This document shows, one piece after another, positions 7,050 to 13,431 of a stretch of 13,431 nt of DNA (position 1 is its first letter; every line of letters starts with the position of its first letter). Source of the DNA: Desulfitobacterium sp038181555 (GTDB lineage: Bacteria; Bacillota; Desulfitobacteriia; Desulfitobacteriales; Desulfitobacteriaceae); NCBI RefSeq assembly GCF_038181555.1, contig NZ_JBBWUA010000033.1, positions 1-13,431 on the forward strand, in the 5' to 3' direction. The translations under genes and the position numbers were made by a program. The notes below the pieces were generated by a model. It worked only from the letters and a program-made list of their open reading frames with translations, was not told the origin of the DNA and searched no databases.

Positions 7050-9689
7050 GTGAATATGATTCAATTCTTATGCGATACTACTGCTGAGGCAGATGAAAGG
7101 TTGTGGGGAGGAAAAGGCGCCAATCTCCTTCGTTTAACCAGATATGGATTTAATGTTCCGAAGGGGTTTATTATTAGCACCCATGCCTACGACCTATTCC
7201 TTAAGGATAACAATCTAAAACCTCTAATTGAAGAGTATCTTCGGCAAGTAAGTGTCGATAATTTTGACAACGCCGAAATGCGTAGCTCTCTACATTCATT
7301 ACAGGATTTAATATTGAAAGGGGCACTACCAGAGCAACTCATTCCAGAAGTAGAAAGTTCGCTAAAGAAGCTAACAATTATAGACCGACCTTTAGTTGTA
7401 CGATCTTCGGCCTCTTTGGAAGATTCACAGACAGCTTCCTTTGCCGGCATTCATGATTCCTTCCTCAACTTAAGAACACCTGAAGCCGTGCTGGAGAGTG
7501 TGAAAAAATGCTATGCCTCCCTATGGTCTGAAAGAGCTGTTGCTTATCGCTTGAAGATGGCAGGCCATGAATCGATTAAGCAAGCCCTTGTCATCATGGA
7601 ACTAGTAGAAGCCCAAGCTTCAGGAGTTGCCTTTACCTGTCATCCTTTGACGGGGAGACTGGATTTAATTGTGATCAATGCTAACTTCGGTTTGGGAGAT
7701 GCTGTAGTCAGCGGAGCCATTGAGCCCGACCAATACGAGTTATCAACAAAAGAATTAGTTCCTGCCCTTGAACAAAAAACATTAGGGAAAAAAGAAGGGA
7801 TGAGCATTCCCTCTGAAGAAGGCGGCATACAATTCGTGGATAAGGTTGGAACTGCACAAACTCAGGTACTACCAGATGAAGCTGTTGTAAAACTAGCTTT
7901 AATGGTCCGGCGTGTGTATGATACCTTGGGCAAAGGTTCGGAGCATCAGGACATTGAGTGGGTGTATGATGGTCAGGAATTTCAGCTGGTTCAGGCACGA
8001 CCTGTGACCAAACATCCACGGTATACTTATGATATTCTCAAAAATCAACCAGATATCTGGTCTAATTCCAATATGAAGGATGCCATGCCCATGGTGCTAC
8101 CCCAATATGGTTGGCAGTTCTTAAAGCTGATCTCGGAAGAAACAATGAATACACCCATCAAAGTAACGGGTTATCCCCTCCTAAAAGGTATCGAGTTTAC
8201 TCGTCTTTTTAATGGGAGAGGCTACTTTAATCTATCTTTAATGCAATGGGTGTTTTTTGATGGCCTCGGTATTTCTCCCAAGGATTTTAACGATATGACA
8301 GGCGGACATCAGCCTCAAATCTCGGTTCCTCCTGTTATGGGTAAGAGTAAGGCTGAGAAATTATGGCGTACCTTAAGGTTGGTAAGAGCCATGCAAAAAG
8401 CTCAGAAAGGATCCCAACTTGCCTTTGCTAGAGCCCGGCAATATACAGATGAGTTTACAAAAAAAGATCTATCCTTTTTAGGAGATAGGGCACTAATTCA
8501 AGAGTTTTCAACGACTATTGACGAATGTATGGTTTATACGAAGACCTTTGCGTTAGGTACCAATGCCTCCGGTTTCTCTTATTATAATTTGGCTAAGAGC
8601 CTTGATAAGGTATTTCCACAGCAGGGAACAGCCGTCACCAACAAGCTGATGATGGGGCAAGGAAACATCACCAGTGCTGAGCATGGCTATCGTTTGCTTG
8701 AATTAGCCGATCTTGCGAAAAAAGATCCAGAGGCTATGGCATTTTTTGGAGCGCCATCTTTCAATCCTTTGGCATGGAAGGAAAGTCTTTCTCCAGAATC
8801 GCCCTTCAGAATAGCCTTTGGGGATTTTCTTAAGGAATTCGGGCATCGTGCGGTTTATGAGGGAGATATAAGTAATCCGCGCTGGCATGAAGATCCCAGT
8901 TATTTACTTCAGCATATTAAAAGCATTAAGAATACCTCGAACTACGCACAGCTTAAAGCTAGTCAAGGGGAAGCAAGTCAAAAAGGCTGGCAGGAAATTA
9001 TGACTAAGGTTCCTTTTTACAAACGGAGGATCGTCAAATACTATGTCAAAAAGACTGTAAAAGATTCTGAGTTTCGTGAGTCTGCCAAATCTCATCTTGT
9101 TCTCTTTGCAGCAACTGGGCGTTCCCTTGCTTTAGAAATTGAGAAACGGTTGCTCGATAGAGGAATACTTCAGCAAGCAGGCGATATTTTTCATTGTTCT
9201 TGGTCAGAGATGATTTCCATCCTCCGGGGGGATTGGGATGGAAAGGGTTTGGATCAGATCATTAAAGAACGAAAACAAAGAATGGAAGAATTTAAGAGCC
9301 TTATAGCACCGGATAACATCATTGACGGGGTTCCTCAAAAGGTCAACAGGCCACAGGCTGAACTTTCCAGTGATTCATTAAAAGGTTTGGGGGTTGCCAC
9401 AGGGAAAACTGAAGGAGTAGTACGCATTATTCGCCATCCTGATGAGGGACATGTTTTAAAGCAGGGGGAAATACTGGTGGCCCCGTCCACTGATCCGGCT
9501 TGGACTCCTCTTTTCCTAAAAGCATCCGGAATCATCATGGAAACAGGAGGGTTCTTGTCCCATGGAGCAATCGTAGCTCGCGAGTATGGAATCCCGGCGG
9601 TTGTTAATGTAAGTGATATACTCAACATCCTCAAAGATGGAGAGCATGTCATTGTCGATGGGGACGAGGGGAAAATCTATCGAGGCTAA
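7050..9689 (+). CDS. PEP synthase-like dikinase of rifampin phosphotransferase architecture
   Basis: This 879-residue protein has an N-terminal ATP-grasp domain of the PPDK/PEP synthase type (about 1-320), a variable middle domain (about 325-780) and a C-terminal phosphohistidine swivel domain (about 790-879). Visible motifs are GGKGANL with K22, VVRSSASLED with R118, ASFAGIHDS, IEW with E303, QARPVT with R317, and ETGGFLSHGAIVAREYG with the expected phospho-carrier H838. The C-terminal TIM-barrel of true PEP synthases is missing, so PEP is unlikely to be the product. Order and length match rifampin phosphotransferase (RPH, about 867 residues), which phosphorylates the antibiotic using both ATP phosphates. 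The middle domain sets the acceptor and cannot be judged by eye. GTG at 7050 follows AGGGGGG with an 8-nt gap; ATG 7056 is the alternative. Second gene of a tetR operon. Confidence 0.88.
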   Translation: MNMIQFLCDTTAEADERLWGGKGANLLRLTRYGFNVPKGFIISTHAYDLFLKDNNLKPLIEEYLRQVSVDNFDNAEMRSSLHSLQDLILKGALPEQLIPEVESSLKKLTIIDRPLVVRSSASLEDSQTASFAGIHDSFLNLRTPEAVLESVKKCYASLWSERAVAYRLKMAGHESIKQALVIMELVEAQASGVAFTCHPLTGRLDLIVINANFGLGDAVVSGAIEPDQYELSTKELVPALEQKTLGKKEGMSIPSEEGGIQFVDKVGTAQTQVLPDEAVVKLALMVRRVYDTLGKGSEHQDIEWVYDGQEFQLVQARPVTKHPRYTYDILKNQPDIWSNSNMKDAMPMVLPQYGWQFLKLISEETMNTPIKVTGYPLLKGIEFTRLFNGRGYFNLSLMQWVFFDGLGISPKDFNDMTGGHQPQISVPPVMGKSKAEKLWRTLRLVRAMQKAQKGSQLAFARARQYTDEFTKKDLSFLGDRALIQEFSTTIDECMVYTKTFALGTNASGFSYYNLAKSLDKVFPQQGTAVTNKLMMGQGNITSAEHGYRLLELADLAKKDPEAMAFFGAPSFNPLAWKESLSPESPFRIAFGDFLKEFGHRAVYEGDISNPRWHEDPSYLLQHIKSIKNTSNYAQLKASQGEASQKGWQEIMTKVPFYKRRIVKYYVKKTVKDSEFRESAKSHLVLFAATGRSLALEIEKRLLDRGILQQAGDIFHCSWSEMISILRGDWDGKGLDQIIKERKQRMEEFKSLIAPDNIIDGVPQKVNRPQAELSSDSLKGLGVATGKTEGVVRIIRHPDEGHVLKQGEILVAPSTDPAWTPLFLKASGIIMETGGFLSHGAIVAREYGIPAVVNVSDILNILKDGEHVIVDGDEGKIYRG

Positions 9690-9717
9690 CAGGTAAAATT
9701 ATAGTTTAATAAAGATC

Positions 9718-9761
9718 AATGGCGGCCTTTGCCCCTCGAGGGTGGTCGCCATTTTTGTTTT
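9718..9761 (+). terminator. Terminator of the tetR-dikinase operon
   Basis: AATGGCGGCC (9718-9727) pairs with GGTCGCCATT (9744-9753), all pairs including one G-U, followed by TTTTTGTTTT. The loop holds a further palindrome CCCTCGAGGG. Confidence 0.88.
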
Positions 9762-9827
9762 ACATGTGAAGATTTAATTGCAGAATTCACTATTTAATGA
9801 CATAAATATAATATAATTAAATAATGC

Positions 9828-9865
9828 TTGCTTTATAACAGATTTACACCTATAATATTAAGGTG
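9828..9865 (+). promoter_or_regulatory. Distal marR promoter with overlapping inverted repeat
   Basis: TTGCTT (9828-9833) and a perfect TATAAT (9851-9856) are 17 bp apart, preceded by very AT-rich DNA. CACCT (9847-9851) and AGGTG (9861-9865) form an inverted repeat across the -10 box, an arrangement suited to repression. Confidence 0.5.
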
Positions 9866-9876
9866 CTTCTTATGGT

Positions 9877-9904
9877 TTGTTAGAATACTTACTATTAGTA
9901 TACT
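9877..9904 (+). promoter_or_regulatory. Proximal marR promoter
   Basis: TTGTTA (9877-9882) and TATACT (9899-9904) are 16 bp apart and about 80 bp ahead of the marR start. The -10 box lies within the second of three tandem 15-bp repeats. Confidence 0.5.
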
Positions 9905-9926
9905 TAATATCAGAATACTTAATTTC
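9882..9926 (+). repeat. Three tandem 15-bp repeats ahead of marR
   Basis: AGAATACTTACTATT (9882-9896), AGTATACTTAATATC (9897-9911) and AGAATACTTAATTTC (9912-9926) are consecutive copies sharing AG(A/T)ATACTTA and repeating every 15 bp without gaps. They cover the proximal promoter from just after the -35 box to the likely transcription start. A multi-site operator for the MarR protein is the simplest reading; the repeats have no spacers, so this is not a CRISPR array. Confidence 0.7.
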
Positions 9927-9982
9927 GGGATTATTATTAATATCTTTTTAACAGGCGCATTTTATTTTCGAGGTGAACATTG

Positions 9983-10429
9983 ATGGATATTGAAAAGACA
10001 AAAGAGATTCATCGTCTGCTTTTGGCTTTTACCGGGTTATTTCATGAGAAATACCTACTACGCTTTCGCAATGATATAGATATCCAAACGGATTTGAAAA
10101 AAAACCAAAGAAAGATCCTTAATCTTCTTTACCATGAAAGCCCGATAACCTTGACAGAGATCGGAAAGCGACTGGATATTGAAAAAGGCAGTTTAACTGC
10201 TTTAATTGATGTATTAATGGATAGAGGTCTCGTTATACGATCCAATGACCCGAAAGATCGACGTAAATGCTTAATCTATTTAAGCCCGCAAGGAAATGAA
10301 TTGGTAGAACGACTGATAACCTATTATTCTGAGAAGATGGAGCATTCATTATCCAACTATGATCCCCAAGAAGTCGAGGCTTTTGAGAAGAATTTGCGGC
10401 AAGTCGTAGATTTTCTTAAAAAGGTATAG
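9983..10429 (+). CDS. MarR family transcriptional regulator
   Basis: This winged-helix regulator of 148 residues is a normal MarR length. The DNA-binding core spans about residues 35-100: LKKNQRKILNLLYHESPITLTEIGKRL, the recognition helix IEKGSLTALIDVLMDRGLV, and the wing with RSNDPKDRRKCLIYLS, where the D-x-R-D-R-R-type signature is nearly intact. Flanking helices form the dimer interface. ATG 9983 is chosen because GAGGTGA (9970-9976) lies six bases ahead; a TTG at 9980 would be too close. It precedes the MATE pump by about 100 bp on the same strand with no terminator between them, the standard layout of a MarR repressor controlling itself and a drug exporter. Upstream DNA carries two promoter-like sites with repeats that may be its operators. 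The inducing ligand cannot be read from the sequence. Confidence 0.92.
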   Translation: MDIEKTKEIHRLLLAFTGLFHEKYLLRFRNDIDIQTDLKKNQRKILNLLYHESPITLTEIGKRLDIEKGSLTALIDVLMDRGLVIRSNDPKDRRKCLIYLSPQGNELVERLITYYSEKMEHSLSNYDPQEVEAFEKNLRQVVDFLKKV

Positions 10430-10456
10430 ATGATTTACAGAAGTATGTAGGATTCG

Positions 10457-10498
10457 TTATAGAGCTTGCCTATGTAGAGCAAATTATTCTTATAGAGC
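10457..10498 (+). repeat. Short direct repeats between marR and the MATE gene
   Basis: TTATAGAGC occurs at 10457-10465 and 10490-10498, and a partial copy TGTAGAGC at 10473-10480. They lie in the 104-bp gap between the two genes. They might be protein sites or chance in a short AT-rich spacer; no promoter or terminator was seen here. Confidence 0.4.
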
Positions 10499-10533
10499 AG
10501 ATATTTTGGTAGATGAGAGGAAGAAATGTTTTA

Positions 10534-11889
10534 ATGATTAGTCTAAAGAATGATAGTATCGGAAAATTATTGTGGGACTTTTCCATGCCGGCTATTGTCG
10601 GAATGCTGGTTAATGCCCTCTACAATATTATAAGCAGAATTTTCGTTGGCCGGGGTGTCGGTTCAATTGCCATAGCTGCCGTGACTGTGGCGCTTCCGGT
10701 GATGACATTAATGATGGCGATTACGATGCTCATCGGGGTGGGGGCTACTGCCCTAATCTCCATTCGTATGGGCGAGAAAAAGATGGATGAGGTTGAAAAA
10801 ATTGCAGGTAACGCCACTGCTCTTTTAGTTATTTTACCTTTTTTGCTTTCATTGGTTTACTTTTTATTTGCTGATCCCATCTTAATGCTCTTTGGGTCAA
10901 GTCCAGAGGTCTTACCTTATGCTAAAGAATATGTGCATGTGATTATGCTGGGAGCCATCCCTGGTGCTATTGCCTTTGGGGTGAACAATTTTATTCGTGC
11001 AGAAGGCAACCCGCGCTTTGCTATGGAGACTCAAATTATCGGTGCTGTTATTAATATCATCTGTAACTATGTCTATATCTTTATCTTTAACTGGGGAATT
11101 GCAGGTTCTGCTTGGGCTGCTGTTACAGGACAAACGATTTCTGCAATCTGGGTGCTGAGCTACTTTCTGTTGGGCCGTAGTAAAATTAAGTTAAAATTAA
11201 GTAATTTCAAGATAGAAACGCCAATTGTTTTGAAGACCTTAACGATTGGCTTTGCACCCTTTGCTATGCAAATCGCTAACACTATTCAACAAACCATCTT
11301 GAACCAAACATTAAGCCGACATGGTGGGGATATTGCTCTTTCAGCAGTGGGAATTCTGATGAGTGTGTCCATGCTTCTGCTTATGCCTATTGTTGGTGTA
11401 AGCCAAGGAGCACAACCGATTATTGGCTATAACTATGGAGCTCGCAATTATGATCGAGTCAAAGAGGCCCTAAAGAAAGCGATTATTGCAGGAACTGCTA
11501 TGGCGACATTTGGTTATATTTTATTGCTTCTTTTCGCAGTTCCAGTAGTCGAGCTATTCAGCAAAGGGGATACTGCACTCACTGAATTAACGGTACATGC
11601 CTTGCTAACATTTATGGCCGTCATGCCCGTAGTCGGTTTTCAAATTATTGGTTCCAGTTATTTTCAAGCGGTTGGGAAGCCGATTCAGTCCACTTTCCTA
11701 AGCCTTTCTAGGCAAGTGCTGTTCTTTATTCCTCTCTTATTGATACTTCCTCGTTATTTAGGTATTGAGGGAGTGTGGATTACTGCTCCTATCGCCGACG
11801 TATTAGCCATCTTAGTCACCGGAACCTTTCTGTTTTATGAAATCAAAAAGCAAAGAAAGCTAGCCCTAGCCACAGATATCCAATCATAA
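10534..11889 (+). CDS. MATE family efflux transporter
   Basis: This multidrug and toxic compound extrusion pump has 451 residues and about 12 predicted membrane helices in two six-helix halves, the usual size. Family signatures include LLWDFSMPAIVGMLVNALYN in helix 1, IRAEGNPRFAM near residues 150-160, the second-half equivalent GVSQGAQPIIGYNYGARNYDR near 288-308, and SSYFQAVGKP near 375-384. In helix 1, where most relatives read YNIVDRIFIG, this protein reads YNIISRIFVG with serine at residue 34 in place of the conserved aspartate. ATG 10534 is preferred over 10513 because AGGAAG (10518-10523) precedes it by ten bases and the shorter start fits the family. It is probably co-transcribed with marR. 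Such pumps exchange cations for drugs across the cell membrane; the substrate here is unknown. Confidence 0.93.
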   Translation: MISLKNDSIGKLLWDFSMPAIVGMLVNALYNIISRIFVGRGVGSIAIAAVTVALPVMTLMMAITMLIGVGATALISIRMGEKKMDEVEKIAGNATALLVILPFLLSLVYFLFADPILMLFGSSPEVLPYAKEYVHVIMLGAIPGAIAFGVNNFIRAEGNPRFAMETQIIGAVINIICNYVYIFIFNWGIAGSAWAAVTGQTISAIWVLSYFLLGRSKIKLKLSNFKIETPIVLKTLTIGFAPFAMQIANTIQQTILNQTLSRHGGDIALSAVGILMSVSMLLLMPIVGVSQGAQPIIGYNYGARNYDRVKEALKKAIIAGTAMATFGYILLLLFAVPVVELFSKGDTALTELTVHALLTFMAVMPVVGFQIIGSSYFQAVGKPIQSTFLSLSRQVLFFIPLLLILPRYLGIEGVWITAPIADVLAILVTGTFLFYEIKKQRKLALATDIQS

Positions 11890-11931
11890 CCTGTAAGAGT
11901 TGTTAAAAATCATTGAGATATAATGTCCCCC

Positions 11932-11971
11932 AACTAAACCGCTTCTAAGCAAGGAAGCGGTTTAGTTTTGT
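11932..11971 (+). terminator. Terminator of the marR-MATE operon
   Basis: AACTAAACCGCTTC (11932-11945) and GAAGCGGTTTAGTT (11954-11967) form a perfect 14-bp stem with an 8-nt loop, followed by TTG. Confidence 0.85.
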
Positions 11972-12048
11972 GCGCCACGTCTGTTAGTTAAACCGATTGT
12001 TTACAGATCCAAAGCAGTTTATTATCGAGTTTGATAGTGAATCCTTTA

Positions 12049-12077
12049 TTGTAAGTGAAATGAAGTTACTTTATACT
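12049..12077 (+). promoter_or_regulatory. Candidate promoter of the NYN gene
   Basis: TTGTAA (12049-12054) and TATACT (12072-12077) are 17 bp apart, leaving a leader of roughly 60 nt before the start codon. Confidence 0.5.
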
Positions 12078-12143
12078 AGTAATTGTGGTAACTAATCAAT
12101 TTCTTTATATTACATAATTATTTCGTTATAAAGGGGATATCTT

Positions 12144-12905
12144 ATGGATAATGATAAAAAGATTGCCGTATTGATTGACGCGGATAATGTATCGGATAAA
12201 TATATTAAGCCGATTATCGATGAAGTCTCCAATCACGGCATACCGACCTATAAGAGAATTTATGGTGATTGGACGAAACCTCAATTATCTTCCTGGAAAA
12301 ACGTCCTTCTTAATTATTCGATTACTCCCATTCAGCAATACAGTTACACTACAGGTAAGAATGCAACGGATGCGGCGTTGATTATTGATGCCATGGATAT
12401 TCTGTATTCCGATAATGTAGATGGGTTTTGCATCGTTTCCAGTGACAGTGATTTTACCAAACTGGCTTCTCGTCTTCGGGAAGCAGGAATGTATGTGATC
12501 GGGATGGGTGAGAAAAAAACCCCTACCCCATTTATTGCTGCCTGTGAGAAATTTAAATATTTAGAAGTATTGGCAGGAGTCTCCACAAATTCTGCTGAGA
12601 ATGGGGCTCAATCGAAAAATGAGAAACATGACCCACAAAAAGATGGTATGGCTTCCCTGGATGAATTGATTCGGACCATTCGCATTATCGTAACGGAAAG
12701 CTCTGATGAGGACGGATGGGCATTTTTAGGGGAAGTAGGGAAGAGACTAAACAAACGCTATCCGGATTTTGATACCAGAAACTACGGGCATACCAAACTT
12801 ACCCCTCTTATTTCCTCTTTAAAGCAATTTGAGATTCAGCCTCGTAAAACCAGTAACCCTAATATCATCCATTACTTTATCAAAGATAAACCGAAGGGTA
12901 AGTAA
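12144..12905 (+). CDS. NYN domain protein with C-terminal OST-HTH/LOTUS domain (predicted RNase)
   Basis: This 253-residue soluble protein joins a PIN-like NYN nuclease domain (LabA/DUF88 type, about residues 6-145) to an OST-HTH/LOTUS RNA-binding domain (about 165-250). The nuclease part keeps the expected acidic metal-binding residues: D12 and D14 with N15 in VLIDADNVS, D76 in GKNATDAALIIDAMD, and D101 and D103 in VSSDSDFTKLASRLRE. A polar linker (about 146-165) separates the domains. The LOTUS part shows the typical DGWAFLGEVGKRLNKRYPDFD and YGHTKLTPLISS stretches. ATG 12144 follows AAGGGG at a 7-nt gap. The gene is flanked by a terminator upstream and a new promoter downstream, so it is probably monocistronic. 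Family members are thought to cleave RNA; the target and biological role are unknown. Domain calls are strong, function inferred. Confidence 0.88.
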   Translation: MDNDKKIAVLIDADNVSDKYIKPIIDEVSNHGIPTYKRIYGDWTKPQLSSWKNVLLNYSITPIQQYSYTTGKNATDAALIIDAMDILYSDNVDGFCIVSSDSDFTKLASRLREAGMYVIGMGEKKTPTPFIAACEKFKYLEVLAGVSTNSAENGAQSKNEKHDPQKDGMASLDELIRTIRIIVTESSDEDGWAFLGEVGKRLNKRYPDFDTRNYGHTKLTPLISSLKQFEIQPRKTSNPNIIHYFIKDKPKGK

Positions 12906-12908
12906 TTA

Positions 12909-12936
12909 TTGCAATCAAAAAAAGATAAGCTATAAT
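12909..12936 (+). promoter_or_regulatory. Candidate promoter of the pyridoxal kinase gene
   Basis: TTGCAA (12909-12914) and a perfect TATAAT (12931-12936) are 16 bp apart, starting three bases after the NYN stop codon. No terminator was seen between the two genes. Confidence 0.55.
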
Positions 12937-12976
12937 TAATGGATGTTATTATATTCGTGACAAGGAGAAATGCCTA

Positions 12977-13431
12977 ATGGAAAGACAAAAGCGTGTTGCA
13001 GCCATCCATGATATATCTTGTGTAGGAAGATGTTCACTTACCGTGGCATTGCCGATTCTTTCGGCCGCAGGACTTGATACCGGAGTATTACCTACTGCAG
13101 TCCTATCCACTCATACCGGAGGCTTTGAAGGTTTTACATATCGGGATTTAACCGAAGATATTGAGCCCATATCCAAGCACTGGCAATCCCTAAATCTGAA
13201 ATTCGATGCTCTTTACAGCGGATTTTTAGGCTCCTTTGAACAGATTGACTTAGTCGCCGATCTCTTTAAAACCTTTAGAGAAGAAGGCACCTTGGTCATG
13301 GTCGATCCGGTCATGGCTGATAATGGAGTTCTCTACTCCGTTTACTCTCCAGAGATGGCCAAAGGAATGGCTAAGCTTTGTTCAATGGCTGATATCATGG
13401 TGCCCAACTTAACTGAAGCCGCCTTTATGCT
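12977..13431 (+). CDS. Pyridoxal/pyridoxamine kinase, N-terminal part (cut by window end)
   Basis: The frame stays open from ATG 12977 to the window edge, giving 151 residues of a ribokinase-fold vitamin B6 kinase. These enzymes use ATP to phosphorylate pyridoxal or pyridoxamine in the pyridoxal-5'-phosphate salvage pathway in the cytoplasm. Visible family segments are IHDISCVGRCSLTVALPILSA (residues 10-30), STHTGGFEGFTYRDLT (44-59), the YSGFLGS loop near residue 80, VMVDPVMADNG near 114-124, and VPNLTEAAFM at 142-151, the conserved N-x-x-E segment. The C-terminal anion-hole and catalytic aspartate region lies beyond the edge. AAGGAG (12962-12967) precedes the start by nine bases. An ATG at 12970 is in another frame and closes quickly. 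The related ThiD/HMP kinase family is an alternative, but the N-terminal motif favours B6 kinases. Confidence 0.88.
   Translation, partial: MERQKRVAAIHDISCVGRCSLTVALPILSAAGLDTGVLPTAVLSTHTGGFEGFTYRDLTEDIEPISKHWQSLNLKFDALYSGFLGSFEQIDLVADLFKTFREEGTLVMVDPVMADNGVLYSVYSPEMAKGMAKLCSMADIMVPNLTEAAFM

Noticed and set aside
9335..9652. Antisense open frame of 105 codons opposite the dikinase 3' end, and similar antisense frames at 7187-7450, 7708-8019, 1808-2047 and 12344-12586
   Set aside because: They lie entirely opposite well-supported genes, lack recognisable domains and show no convincing ribosome binding sites.
7050..9689. True phosphoenolpyruvate synthase
   Set aside because: The C-terminal PEP/pyruvate TIM-barrel domain is missing; the protein ends with the phosphohistidine swivel domain.
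9882..9926. CRISPR array
   Set aside because: Repeats of 15 bp with no spacers and only three copies do not fit, and no cas genes are present.

Overview
The window looks like chromosomal DNA of a low-to-moderate GC Firmicute. The supporting signs are strong GGAGG-type ribosome binding sites, sigma-A-like promoters, hairpin-plus-T-run terminators, and families typical of Clostridia and Bacilli (UPF0316, DUF2695, LytS/LytTR, MarR-MATE). The protein flavour suggests the Desulfitobacterium/Desulfosporosinus group, but that is an inference from memory with no search behind it.

Layout. Bases 4-121 are a 5S rRNA, the end of an rRNA operon, followed by its terminator. Next comes a second, broken copy of the 5S 3' end. 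It is interrupted by a 67-bp block with two hairpins and closes with its own strong terminator (337). Two small + strand genes follow: a UPF0316 membrane protein (408-953) and a DUF2695 protein (1132-1533). A carbon-metabolism block occupies 1657-6262: a CstA-family transporter and a LytTR response regulator on the minus strand, and a divergently transcribed LytS-type histidine kinase on the plus strand. The kinase keeps, with exact spacing, the four residues reported to bind pyruvate in E. coli BtsS, so the block reads as a pyruvate-sensing system controlling a pyruvate transporter.

From 6434 to 9689 a TetR regulator and a three-domain, rifampin-phosphotransferase-like dikinase form a two-gene operon behind a near-perfect inverted repeat (candidate TetR operator). 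From 9828 to 11967 a MarR regulator and a MATE efflux pump form a second regulator-plus-effector operon. Its upstream region has two promoter-like sites, an inverted repeat and three 15-bp tandem repeats. The pump has serine where the first-helix aspartate of MATE transporters is expected. An NYN-LOTUS predicted RNase (12144-12905) and the first half of a pyridoxal/pyridoxamine kinase gene (12977 to the edge) close the window.

No phage, insertion sequence, CRISPR array, tRNA or complete new defence system is visible. The points most worth following are the interrupted 5S remnant, the predicted pyruvate circuit, the RPH-like operon with its operator, the repeat cluster ahead of marR, and the altered MATE motif.
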